Notes under the pieces: model-generated | Database searches by the model: none | Seen by the model: only the letters and a program-made list of their open reading frames with translations | What the model was told of the DNA's origin: nothing | Translations under genes and position numbers: made by a program | Origin: Candidatus Eiseniibacteriota bacterium | GTDB lineage: Bacteria > Eisenbacteria > RBG-16-71-46 > CAIMUX01 > WJJG01 | DNA length: 33,207 nucleotides | Reading direction: 5' to 3' | Assembly: GCA_023129715.1 (NCBI GenBank) | Contig: JAGMBO010000072.1 | Coordinates: 1-33,207, forward strand | Shown here: positions 26,201-33,055 of the stretch, piece after piece | How positions within the stretch are numbered: position 1 is the stretch's first letter | How the letters are laid out: each line of letters opens with the position of its first letter

Positions 26201-26895
26201 ATCTGCGGATAGACACCCACCTCTGTCGGCCCGATGTTGGCGTCGTAGGCGGGATCGGTGGACAAACCGGAAACGGTCGTTGTTTTCAGGGGATTGTCGC
26301 AGGATCCCTGGGATCCCTGCCAGTCCCAGAACAGGACGTGGTAGCTGCTGTCCAGGGCGAAGTCCAACTCGGCGCTGCCGACGGAGTCGGTCAGGAAGAA
26401 GTCGAAAAGAAGATAGGACTCGAAAATGTAGGCGGGGTTGTCCTTGTAGGTCTCGTAATAGGCGTCGTTGCGGTTGCCCACGCCGGGCGCCACCTCCCAC
26501 CAACGTCCCGCGTACCCGATGCGTTCGTTGGAGGCGTCGTCCCCCTCGGTCCCCCAGAGTCCGGTCGGTTTGCCCACGAGCTTGACCTGGTAGGCAAAGT
26601 TGGGCTTGAGATTGACCGCCGAAAGATGCCCCGTGAAGGTCGGCTCGCCCGTCTCGTAGCTCACCGTGACGGTTGCGTCGTCGTACGTGTATGTGTCGAC
26701 GTAGGTCTGGGCGTAGCCGTTCTGGGCCAAGTCGGCCCATCTGTAGTCGATGACCGCCGGCGAGGTCACGACTCCGGCCCGCACAAGCTGCACGACGGTG
26801 CTCTTATCAGGTGGCGCCCCGGTCGCGAGTCCCGGCAGCACAGCGACCAAGGGCAGGACCAACCCAAGGGATGCCAAAATGATCAAGCGTTGCAC
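23269..26895 (-). CDS. Secreted modular protein with an unrecognised N-terminal domain and cohesin/FN3/dockerin/FlgD-like cassette
   Basis: A 1208-aa exported protein with signal segment LIILASLGLVLPLVAVLPGL. Residues ~25-290 form a domain I do not recognise (NLKPNFAYQVKLVGKP, GYAGRWWEV, YLLFDFF, YPQIERLC, ILLTEESFH), shared with the 380-aa protein at 31635. FN3-like (~290-385) and Ig-like (~385-475) domains follow. A probable jelly-roll/malectin-like domain (~480-635: IDIGTLASENQTVMGEAPYN, KTLWVRYLDG) is shared with the 840-aa protein. Next are a cohesin-like module (~640-775), an FN3-like domain with YPEY (~775-905) and a dockerin-like segment (~905-980) whose first half has the canonical calcium loop GDIDGDGAITIGPDI. 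A second cohesin-like module and a FlgD-like end (NYPNPFKPATRIEF, GTYVYRLKAG) close it. The GTG at 26895 follows GAGGAGG by five bases. It is the last gene of a three-gene operon. Confidence 0.88.
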   Translation of the reverse strand: MQRLIILASLGLVLPLVAVLPGLATGAPPDKSTVVQLVRAGVVTSPAVIDYRWADLAQNGYAQTYVDTYTYDDATVTVSYETGEPTFTGHLSAVNLKPNFAYQVKLVGKPTGLWGTEGDDASNERIGYAGRWWEVAPGVGNRNDAYYETYKDNPAYIFESYLLFDFFLTDSVGSAELDFALDSSYHVLFWDWQGSQGSCDNPLKTTTVSGLSTDPAYDANIGPTEVGVYPQIERLCDGQTALSQNAYLCRILLTEESFHTADGNWAPAMVYDDIQFNIGAGLFPPTMIAEPAFTAGSDNTVSWNSVTGAIQYYVECSTAPDFGTVHPTSGWIAGLSQTFAGLVEGQIYYYRVKASNGSKLDSAWSATVFSTQDATAPASSVGSLPGSYTGYSLSIPYTASDVVSGVDFVELHYRVDGGAYAQYGGTFSSSPIDFVIPGDGDYDFYTVATDNAGNPESPPGSPDASSVLTVNAAPNPVGNCDYIDIGTLASENQTVMGEAPYNMLGWGPTAPGTIGGNYGGISPGSCRPVWSPTEYDLPHEPWADIDLDFGPVEGTKTLWVRYLDGASTDDQSYYINGSLIGSIETGDPGENWYWHSFDVSSHVGSHTLRIEATESAGSYWNPYGQVAIDILSICGAAALFEALPVDADPIGCGQSKQVDFHFTQGCEYIRGYSIRVQSNGGLSFDNSNVTVLDPSGTGDVTSTVTQNAVDDWTITYSINGDSALPFGIPSDSDLFTIDFQGVSDGTGQVLIESVTVDPIDLVPPPVLNSVGATITVDCSAPAAVTALTAEPGNLKIFVTWQDPSDADLTSLEIWRGFWYDDDLGGASAYPEYGGLPNDVVPTRPLSRAGALASPEWELAGTVQPGEEAFTDVDGPGGLVRGIYYYEVFAADAEGLYGPRATGNGPATSYLLGDIDGDGAITIGPDITAGLSLCYGTHDGDAGYNNECDVGPTDDYTGVGIPQPDDIIGFDDLMIMAVNFDAVFTKSPAGTDVFARFAWTEVEADAWSLGLVEPCADLKGLNLKADLPAGTVLSLSAGELLAGQDCPVFLRNIDRNGLDTGLALLSDGARIRGKGELLRVTVAEGHVPANVAVDARDSRNAAIPCEVETATAIPGMPVLHQAFPNYPNPFKPATRIEFDLPGTETVELSVFGLDGRWIVTLVGGTLPAGRHAVTWTGRDHRGEIVAAGTYVYRLKAGSYTKTCKMTFLK
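25010..25455 (-). repeat. 446-bp duplicated segment, copy A
   Basis: Aligns without gaps to 29785-30230. I counted about 52 differences by hand, near 88% identity. It encodes the probable jelly-roll/malectin-like domain in the middle of the 1208-aa protein. Confidence 0.9.
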
Positions 26896-26943
26896 GATAG
26901 CCTCCTCTGGTTTCTCAAGGCACCCCTACGGGCCGGTGTCGGC

Positions 26944-27735
26944 TCACTTCAACAGGATCCCCTTCCTGGTGGCTTGTCGATCCCCTTGACCGTGGATGAG
27001 GAAGAGGTACGTTCCGCCGGATACGGCGCGCCCCCACCGGTCGGTCCCGTCCCACTGCACGGCGCCCGGTTCCCGACCGAGTTGTCCGCTCCAGAGCGTG
27101 GCCACACGACTACCGGTCAGGTCGAAGACCTCGACCGCGACGCCTTCGTCCTGCCAACCGTCGAAGCGGATCGTGGTCCGGGGACTGAAGGGGTTGGGCG
27201 CAAGTGAAAGGCCGAGTTGCTTCACCGGGGGGGTGTCGACGGAGGACACGACACCGACGAGAATCTTCGTCCCCGAAAGAGTGACATCCTCAATGACCTC
27301 GGCGAGCGAATCGTAGAGAACCACGCTGTCCACCTGGACGTGGCAGATCCCGTTCGCGAGGCCCTCGAAATTCCAGCGGTAGAGCTCACCAGGACCCGTC
27401 AAGAAACAGGTCGGGCCCATGGTGACCGAGCCTGCGTACCAGGCACCGGGCACGTCCTCATCGAAGAATGGAAAGAGCGGACAACCGGACTCCGAAAAAA
27501 GCTCTCCGGGCTGGCCCTCCTGGCCCGTTACCACCGTTTCGTCATAGCGGACCCACAGTTCGATGGTCCTGACGTCGATCGCATCGTCCAGCATCACCGA
27601 CAAACTGCCACCCTCGCCTACGGCGACGTGCTGGTCGGCGGGAGAGAAACGGAGTTCGACCTGCGAGAGGGCAGGCAATGCGACGACCAACATCGTGATC
27701 GCCACGGCGATGGCGAGGCATCTCGAATTCTTCAT
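26944..27735 (-). CDS. Secreted single-cohesin protein with FlgD-like C-terminal domain
   Basis: A 263-aa exported protein with signal peptide MKNSRCLAIAVAITMLVVAL ending near PALSQ. Residues ~25-165 form one cohesin-like module (VAVGEGGSLSVMLDDAIDVR, ELWVRYDETVVTG, GELYRWNFEGLANG). Residues ~170-263 are the FlgD-like domain (LAPNPFSPRTTIRF, VFDLTGSRVATL, GTYLFLIHG). It has no dockerin-like segment, so like the 441-aa and 362-aa proteins it could be a docking partner for the larger proteins (inference). The ATG at 27735 follows GAAGGG by seven bases. It is the middle gene of the operon: 62 bp after the 840-aa gene, a gap filled by a strong hairpin, and 48 bp before the 1208-aa gene. Confidence 0.86.
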   Translation of the reverse strand: MKNSRCLAIAVAITMLVVALPALSQVELRFSPADQHVAVGEGGSLSVMLDDAIDVRTIELWVRYDETVVTGQEGQPGELFSESGCPLFPFFDEDVPGAWYAGSVTMGPTCFLTGPGELYRWNFEGLANGICHVQVDSVVLYDSLAEVIEDVTLSGTKILVGVVSSVDTPPVKQLGLSLAPNPFSPRTTIRFDGWQDEGVAVEVFDLTGSRVATLWSGQLGREPGAVQWDGTDRWGRAVSGGTYLFLIHGQGDRQATRKGILLK

Positions 27736-27757
27736 GTCTGGCCCTTCAGTCCTGGAT

Positions 27758-27781
27758 GGGGCCGGCGTCGCCGCCGGCCCC
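27758..27781 (-). other. Perfect 10-bp intergenic hairpin with GNRA loop
   Basis: On the minus strand GGGGCCGGCG and CGCCGGCCCC pair perfectly around GCGA, a GNRA tetraloop. It sits between the 840-aa and 263-aa genes of the same operon, ending 22 bases before the downstream ATG. No U-tract follows, so an mRNA-stabilising or attenuating role is more likely than simple termination. Confidence 0.6.
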
Positions 27782-27797
27782 GTTCACGCGCCGAACA

Positions 27798-30320
27798 TCA
27801 CTTCAGCAAAGTCATCTTCTGGATCCGGCTGAAGTCGCCGGCCTGGATGCGGTAGAAGTAGATGCCCGAGCCCACAGGCTCGCCCTGATCGTCCTTGCCC
27901 ATCCAGGTCGCCGTGTAGCGGCCTGCGGACATGGACTCGTTCTTCAGGGTGGCGACCCGGCGACCGTCGATGCTGAAGATCATGATCTGCACATGCTGAG
28001 ACTCGGGCAGCGCGAAGTCGATCTTCGTCGAAGGCTTGAAGGGGTTGGGGTAGTTGGCCGAAATCGCGTACCTGGTCGGCGTATCCAGAACAACCGGGCC
28101 CTCCTCCATGGTGTACCCGAGGTCCTTGTTGCCCGAGTCGCGGGCCGTGATCAGGATGTCGTCGGGATCGAAATCCCCGGCCAGTTCGATTCGGATCAAC
28201 TCACCCTGGCCCCTGATGCAAGCACCGCGGCCCAGGAGGGCCAAGCCTGCATCCAGACCGTTGCGAGGGATGTTCTGCAGGAAGTAGGAACTGTTCTGCT
28301 GCCCCAGCAAGTCGCCCGCGGTGAGCGACAGGACGCCGTCTTCCGGCAGGTTGGCCCGCAGATTCACGCCCTTGAGGTTGGCGCATGGCTCGACCAGCAC
28401 CAGCGACCAGGTCGTGTCGTCGACTCTCACCCAGGAAAGTCTGGCGATCAGGCTGCCCTCGGTGGGCTGGCTCTTGGTCACCGTAACGTCCCAGTTGAGC
28501 GCGAAGATCATCAGATCTTCGAAGTTGATGAAGTTGTCGGTGGTGGGAATGCCCGAACCGCTGTAATCGTCCGTCGGTCCGACGTCGCACTCGTTGTTGT
28601 AGTCCCCGCCGGGGTCGCTGGTTCCGTAGGCCAGGGACAGGACCGTGATGTCCCCGCCGGTGACAGCGCCATCGTCAGGCGCCAGGTCACCCAGCAGGTA
28701 GCTGATGGACGATACATTGGCACCAGCTCCATAATGGCCGGCACCGTCCACGGAATAGACGACGTAGTAGTAGATGCCACGGCCAAGGCTGCCATCGACA
28801 AGGTAAGCGTCAGGAACCGTAACTGAGCCGGCCAATACCCATTCAGCGCTGGCCACGGCAGCGGCGTGGTCAGCGGGCCAGGCCGGTATGGTCGGGTTGA
28901 CGTCGTCGTATTCCGGATAGGCCGAGGTGACGTCATCACCGGTGTGCCACACGGCGCGCCACACCTCCACCCCCGTCTGGTCCCCTCCGGGATTAGTCCA
29001 GGTAAGGGTGACCTTGTCCTTGCCGCGTAGAGCCGCGAGGTCCGTGACGGCGGTCGGCGCGGACCTGTCGAGGGTGATCGTGTCGGAATAGCCGGTGATC
29101 ACGTTGTCCGCGTTGTCCTTGTATTCCGCATTGACTGTCTTGAGCCCGTCCGCGTCCTCGAGGGCCCAGGCCAACCTGGTGTCGCTGTAGGCCTCCCAAG
29201 CGGACCAAACGAGGGCCTCGTTCTGGAAGCGCATCCAGGTGGCACCGCTCACCACGCTGTTCAGGGTGACGCTCAGACTGGTGGCGTAAGCGTCGTCGTT
29301 GTTGATGACGAAGGATGTGTACACCGGATCGTCGCAGTCAACCAAGACGCTGGCGGTCCCCGAGAACACGACGGGCGTGATGGGTGAGTTGTCGAGCGCG
29401 CGGAAGTCCACACTGGCCATGCTAACGACACCCGTACCGGTCGCCGCACCGTGGAATTCCACCGAGAACAGGTCGGCTTCCGCCGAGATGCCGACGGATC
29501 CACCAAGGATCACATAGTCCAGGTCGTAGACGTGATCTGCGGTGACCTCGGTTACGAACGACTGGTAGGTAACACCCGTGGGTCTCTCGAAGAAGGTGAC
29601 GTCGCTCGGGCCGAAGGTCAGGGGCGCATTGCAGGTGACCCTTACGGTGTATCCGCGGACGTCGGTGCTGCCCGGCGTGTAGTGGAAGTTGACGACCTTG
29701 CTGCCGCTGCAGCTGATGGGATCGGTGTCGACCGCGATGGGCGCGATGATCGGATCGGTATTCTCGATGGTGATGGCAATCTGGTCGATGGCTACCTGAC
29801 CGTATGGATTCCACCAGGGACCCGCCGACTCTGTCGCTAGTATCCTGAGGGTGTGGGAACCAACGTAGGATGAAACGTCGAAGGTGTGCCAATACCAGTT
29901 CTCCCCCGGGTCGCCTGTCGCGATCGACCCAATCAGCGAACTGTCGATGTAATAGCTCTGGTCGTCGGTGCTGGTGCCGTCCAGGTAGCGCACCCAGAGG
30001 GTCTTGGACCCCCCGGCCGGACCGAAGTCAAGGTCGATGTCCGCCCAGGGTTCGTGGGGCAGGTCGTACTCAGTGGGCGACCAGACCGGACGACAGGAAC
30101 CCGGGGAGATCCCGCCGTAGTTCCCGCCGATGGTGCCGGGAGCCGTGGGTCCCCACCCCACCATGTTGTGTGGCGCCTCGCCCATAACCGTCTGGTTCTC
30201 GGAGGCCAGAGTCCCAATGTCAATGTAATCCTGATATGGCCCAGTGGGTTGAGCATTCGCCAGCCCTGCCCCCAAACTAACCAATGAAACAACACCAAGG
30301 ATTGTGATCAGGCTTTTCAT
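27798..30320 (-). CDS. Secreted modular protein: jelly-roll-like, cohesin, Ig, FN3, dockerin and FlgD-like modules
   Basis: An 840-aa exported protein with signal peptide MKSLITILGVVSLVSLGAGL ending near ANA. Residues ~29-182 are the same probable jelly-roll/malectin-like domain as in the middle of the 1208-aa protein (IDIGTLASENQTVMGEAPHN, KTLWVRYLDG, GSHTLRILATESAG). A cohesin-like module (~190-330), an Ig-like domain (~330-430) and an FN3-like domain with YPEY (~430-545) follow. Then come a dockerin-like segment (~541-611: GGDITVLSLAYGTSD, ECDVGPTDDYSGSGIP, FEDLMIFALNW), a second cohesin-like module and a FlgD-like end (~746-840: NYPNPFKPSTKIDF, IFSIDGRRVATL, GIYFYRIQ). I chose the ATG at 30320, seven bases after AGAGGGGG, over the ATG at 30347. 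It is the first gene of the second secreted-protein operon. Confidence 0.88.
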   Translation of the reverse strand: MKSLITILGVVSLVSLGAGLANAQPTGPYQDYIDIGTLASENQTVMGEAPHNMVGWGPTAPGTIGGNYGGISPGSCRPVWSPTEYDLPHEPWADIDLDFGPAGGSKTLWVRYLDGTSTDDQSYYIDSSLIGSIATGDPGENWYWHTFDVSSYVGSHTLRILATESAGPWWNPYGQVAIDQIAITIENTDPIIAPIAVDTDPISCSGSKVVNFHYTPGSTDVRGYTVRVTCNAPLTFGPSDVTFFERPTGVTYQSFVTEVTADHVYDLDYVILGGSVGISAEADLFSVEFHGAATGTGVVSMASVDFRALDNSPITPVVFSGTASVLVDCDDPVYTSFVINNDDAYATSLSVTLNSVVSGATWMRFQNEALVWSAWEAYSDTRLAWALEDADGLKTVNAEYKDNADNVITGYSDTITLDRSAPTAVTDLAALRGKDKVTLTWTNPGGDQTGVEVWRAVWHTGDDVTSAYPEYDDVNPTIPAWPADHAAAVASAEWVLAGSVTVPDAYLVDGSLGRGIYYYVVYSVDGAGHYGAGANVSSISYLLGDLAPDDGAVTGGDITVLSLAYGTSDPGGDYNNECDVGPTDDYSGSGIPTTDNFINFEDLMIFALNWDVTVTKSQPTEGSLIARLSWVRVDDTTWSLVLVEPCANLKGVNLRANLPEDGVLSLTAGDLLGQQNSSYFLQNIPRNGLDAGLALLGRGACIRGQGELIRIELAGDFDPDDILITARDSGNKDLGYTMEEGPVVLDTPTRYAISANYPNPFKPSTKIDFALPESQHVQIMIFSIDGRRVATLKNESMSAGRYTATWMGKDDQGEPVGSGIYFYRIQAGDFSRIQKMTLLK
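29785..30230 (-). repeat. 446-bp duplicated segment, copy B
   Basis: Partner of 25010-25455, same orientation, same length, about 88% identical by hand count. It encodes the N-terminal probable jelly-roll/malectin-like domain of the 840-aa protein. Confidence 0.9.
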
Positions 30321-30338
30321 TGCTCTTCCCCCTCTGAA

Positions 30339-30368
30339 AATGAACACTCTTTCAATGAACGCTCTTTC
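30339..30368. repeat. Tandem 15-bp duplication in the leader of the 840-aa gene
   Basis: AATGAACACTCTTTC and AATGAACGCTCTTTC lie head to tail with one mismatch, just upstream of the Shine-Dalgarno of the 840-aa gene. It could be a small slippage product or a regulatory site. Confidence 0.55.
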
Positions 30369-31350
30369 TTTCCTTGATCCTGATTAACCACATTGATTGC
30401 TCAACGGAACAGAACTCGGCCGGCGATTTCCCGAATGCGGATAACTGCAATCCGACAGTCCGGAATGCCCCCCGGCGAATTCGTCCGGGGCGCGTTCGAG
30501 TGGATTCCAGTACAGCCTCCTTGTTCAGGAAGTCCTGATCGTTTTGAATTGTGCGTCCACCCGTGGACTCAGTCGGTCCCCCCGTGTATCGGAAATGCCG
30601 AGCTCTGGTCGCCGGGTCAGTGGGACCAGGAGGCTGGGTACCCGGGAAAGTCGACAATGAGTTGTGAGGATCGCTTAACGTAGACGAAGGAGGCAGGCAA
30701 GTAGACAGGGCAGAGAACCGCTCGGGGACGAGGTCCGATGGAAAACCTCGGAGTCGGTACATTCCTACTACCCCCCCCGTGGCACCGTGAGAGCCGTGGC
30801 TCTCATCTGGAGCACTGTTTAGCAGGGCGAGGACAACGACACCATTGCTAGTAGAGTAGCAACTACAACCTTCGATATTCCAATTTCACCTTCGGTTTCT
30901 CATTTTCAACTATCTCGAATGAACAGTCAAGGGCAAAATGGGACAGGGGCGACCTGCAGCGGGGGTTACAAAAGATGCCCAGAGCCTAGGGATTATGGGC
31001 GCATGACGTCAGCGAACTCAAGCGAGCTCAGGCGATTCTGCCGGGATCGGGTGAAGGCCTGGCGTCCTCCCATGGTTGGAAGTAGGATTCCGGCGAGTGC
31101 TTACGGATCACAACTCCCAATCGAAGAAGAGAGGGCACGCATGCGAACTGGCTCTCATCCTCGCGGATCAGGGGCTCGGCGCCCCCCGGCGAGAAGCACG
31201 TCTGCCTCCCGGATGTGGGTGATGCTCGGCCCAACACAGTAGCGCCTGCGGGACATAGACTTACCGCCCCTCATTCCCGCTGCCACTGTGTAACTCCCGG
31301 CCTGGACCGATTCCTGAGGATTAGGTCCTGGAGTCCCCTCTCCGAAACTC
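30369..31350. other. Long divergent non-coding region with palindromes
   Basis: About 1 kb between the minus-strand operon and the plus-strand promoter. Short frames here lack family motifs and good ribosome binding sites. Inverted repeats stand out at 30470-30490 (CCCCGG arms around CGAATTCG), 30555-30568 (GTCCAC-CC-GTGGAC), 30788-30805 (TGAGAGCC-GT-GGCTCTCA) and 30845-30862 (TTGCTA-6-TAGCAA). The stretch near 30840-30920 is more AT-rich than its surroundings. I could not pick a convincing promoter for the minus-strand operon. Confidence 0.5.
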
Positions 31351-31379
31351 TTGACACATGGCTCACCCTCACGTATTCT
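31351..31379 (+). promoter_or_regulatory. Sigma-70-type promoter of the 380-aa secreted-protein gene
   Basis: A perfect TTGACA -35 box (31351-31356), a 17-base spacer and a TATTCT -10 box (31374-31379, four of six consensus positions). Transcription would start near 31386, giving a leader of about 250 bases. The leader contains a small hairpin, GCGGT-6-ACCGC, at 31444-31459. Confidence 0.6.
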
Positions 31380-31617
31380 GACAATTGCGACAACAGCATG
31401 GCTCTACGAAGAACACGTTGAGAACCGACTGCACGTAGGCGAAGCGGTCATTGCACCGCAAAGAGTCGCAAGATGAATGGTTGCTTCTGGTCAATCCACG
31501 AGCTCTCAGGGCTACTCTTGTATTCCCGGCACCTCAGGCCCGTCGGGCAAGCTGCCGCTCGTTACGAGGCACGCGTGCTCCTTCAGGCCACGCACATCCA
31601 ATGAAGGGAAGGTCGCG

Positions 31618-31638
31618 ATGAACGGTGAGTTCTCATGA
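31618..31638 (+). CDS. Six-codon leader peptide overlapping the next start
   Basis: ATG at 31618 encodes MNGEFS and stops at TGA (31636-31638), overlapping the ATG of the 380-aa gene as ATGA. GGGAAGG lies a few bases upstream of the leader ATG, a better ribosome site than the GGTGAG before the main start. Translation of the main gene may therefore be coupled to this mini-frame. It could be chance. Confidence 0.3.
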   Translation: MNGEFS

Positions 31639-32777
31639 AGCGCTCTACAGCATTCTCCGTTTGTCTTCTAGTGCTCTTTATTGGAGTAGAGGCTTATGGT
31701 TCCCCTGAAACGGTCATCGAATTGGTGCCCGGCTATGATGTGACCACGTGGCCTCCGGCTCCGTTTCGCTGGAAAGACGTTGCCCCGTACTTGTACAGCG
31801 ACACGTACCGCGCCACCTACTCCTACGACTCAGCAACGGTCATGGTCAGCTTCGCTCCCGGTGCGGATACGACCTTCTCTGGGTCGCTCTGGGCAACGAA
31901 CCTTAAGCCGCATTTCGCCTACCAGATGAAACTCGTCGGGAAACCGGAAAGTCTTTGGGGTAGTGCAGGCGACGATGTCACCAACGAGCTCATCGGCTAC
32001 ACCGGCCGCTGGTGGCGTAGCCAGCCGACCTCTGGAAACAGCAATGACGCGGAGTATGAAGCCTACCACGACAATCCCGACTATGTATTCGAGGGGTATC
32101 TTCTCTTCGATTTCTTCACGACGGACGCATCTGGCAACGCCGAACTCACGTTTCTGATCGACAGCAGCTTCCACGTCCTCTGGTGGGAACACCAGAGAGA
32201 CCCGCAGGCTTGCGACAGTCCCACTAAGTGGACCACTGTCGTGGCAGACGCCTCCAACCCCGCATATGAACGAAATGTAGGACCCACTACGGTAGGCGTC
32301 TATGCGCAGATCGAGCGGCTTTGCTACGGAGAATCCAGGCTTGGAGATGGCAACTACAATTGTCGGTTCTTGTTGACCGAAGAAACCTTTCATCAGAGTG
32401 GTGAGAATGAGGGGTACTGGGCATCGGCAATGGTATGCGACACAGTATACTTCGATATCGGAGATCCTTCTCATACTGGAGAGCCCACGGGGCTTCCATC
32501 TCTCACGCTCTTGCCGATGCAACCGAATCCGTGGCGGGAGCATTCCTTCGTCGAATTGATGATTCCCGCACCCGCGCTCGTGAGCCTCACGATATACGAC
32601 TCCTCGGGACGCGTGGTTTCCGTTCCCAGCTCAGCGGTTCTGGCCAGGGGCAACCATCGCCTTGGCTGGGACGGACGGGATGCAGCAGGTCGACCCGTTT
32701 CGGCGGGCGTCTACTTCTATCGTGTCGATGTGCCTGGCTTGACGGTAGGCCGTGGAAGGGTGTCCGTCGTCAGGTAG
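31635..32777 (+). CDS. Secreted protein with the unrecognised NLKPxFAYQxKL domain and FlgD-like C-terminal domain
   Basis: A 380-aa exported protein with signal peptide MKRSTAFSVCLLVLFIGVEA. Residues ~23-285 form the domain that opens the 1208-aa protein on the other strand: shared blocks are NLKPHFAYQMKLVGKPESLW, GYTGRWWRS, EGYLLFDFFTTDASGNAELT, VGVYAQIERLC and FLLTEETFH. The blocks keep the same order and spacing and conserved cysteines. I do not recognise it as a named family. Many aromatic residues suggest a beta-rich, perhaps ligand-binding, fold. Residues ~286-380 are the FlgD-like domain (MQPNPWREHSF, IYDSSGRVVSV, GVYFYRVDVPG). The ATG has GGTGAG five bases upstream and overlaps a six-codon leader frame. 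It has no cohesin- or dockerin-like module. A good promoter lies 250 bp upstream. Confidence 0.85.
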   Translation: MKRSTAFSVCLLVLFIGVEAYGSPETVIELVPGYDVTTWPPAPFRWKDVAPYLYSDTYRATYSYDSATVMVSFAPGADTTFSGSLWATNLKPHFAYQMKLVGKPESLWGSAGDDVTNELIGYTGRWWRSQPTSGNSNDAEYEAYHDNPDYVFEGYLLFDFFTTDASGNAELTFLIDSSFHVLWWEHQRDPQACDSPTKWTTVVADASNPAYERNVGPTTVGVYAQIERLCYGESRLGDGNYNCRFLLTEETFHQSGENEGYWASAMVCDTVYFDIGDPSHTGEPTGLPSLTLLPMQPNPWREHSFVELMIPAPALVSLTIYDSSGRVVSVPSSAVLARGNHRLGWDGRDAAGRPVSAGVYFYRVDVPGLTVGRGRVSVVR

Positions 32778-32791
32778 CATGTCCACTCAGG

Positions 32792-32972
32792 AAAGGAGGT
32801 GATTCAGGCTATTCGTAGCCAGACTGTCAAACCTAGTGGGAGGCGTAGAGGACAAACATCAAGTGCCGATTGCCACTTCTTTCGCGACGCCGCTCTCAGG
32901 CTTGCCAGCCTCTTCAGACTCCCTGTGGGGGGCCGGCCCGGGGTAGACGACACACCGGTGCCTCATCTCTAG
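32792..32972 (+). other. Extended Shine-Dalgarno-like element and 57-codon frame without a clear start
   Basis: AAAGGAGGTGAT (32792-32803) is complementary to the 3' tail of 16S rRNA over at least 11 bases, but no ATG, GTG or TTG follows at normal spacing. An open frame runs from a GTG inside the element (32799) to TAG at 32972, with an arginine-rich start (KPSGRRRG) and no recognised motif. It lies between two plus-strand secreted-protein genes. It may be a leader RNA element, a gene with a rare ATT start, or chance. Confidence 0.3.
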
Positions 32973-33055
32973 GGCGACAACTTCCGCTTAGCTCTCCACT
33001 GAAGACACGCGACGCCGCAGGTTGCTCTCCCGAGCAGCAAGATGGAGGTGGAACA

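Noticed and set aside
25660-27207. 515-codon plus-strand open frame
   Set aside because: It runs antisense through two secreted-protein genes and their intergenic gap, which makes it implausible as a gene.
30352-30762. 136-codon minus-strand open frame
   Set aside because: The composition is not protein-like, there is no ribosome site, and it contains two of the palindromes.
3701-32777. Type IX secretion genes accompanying the FlgD-like tails
   Set aside because: No Por/Gld/Spr-like membrane component or sortase-like protease is encoded in the window, so the export route of these proteins cannot be stated.
32792-32809. Fragment of a 16S rRNA gene on the minus strand
   Set aside because: The match to the 16S 3' end covers under 20 bases and no neighbouring 16S sequence follows. 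It is better explained as a strong Shine-Dalgarno-like element.
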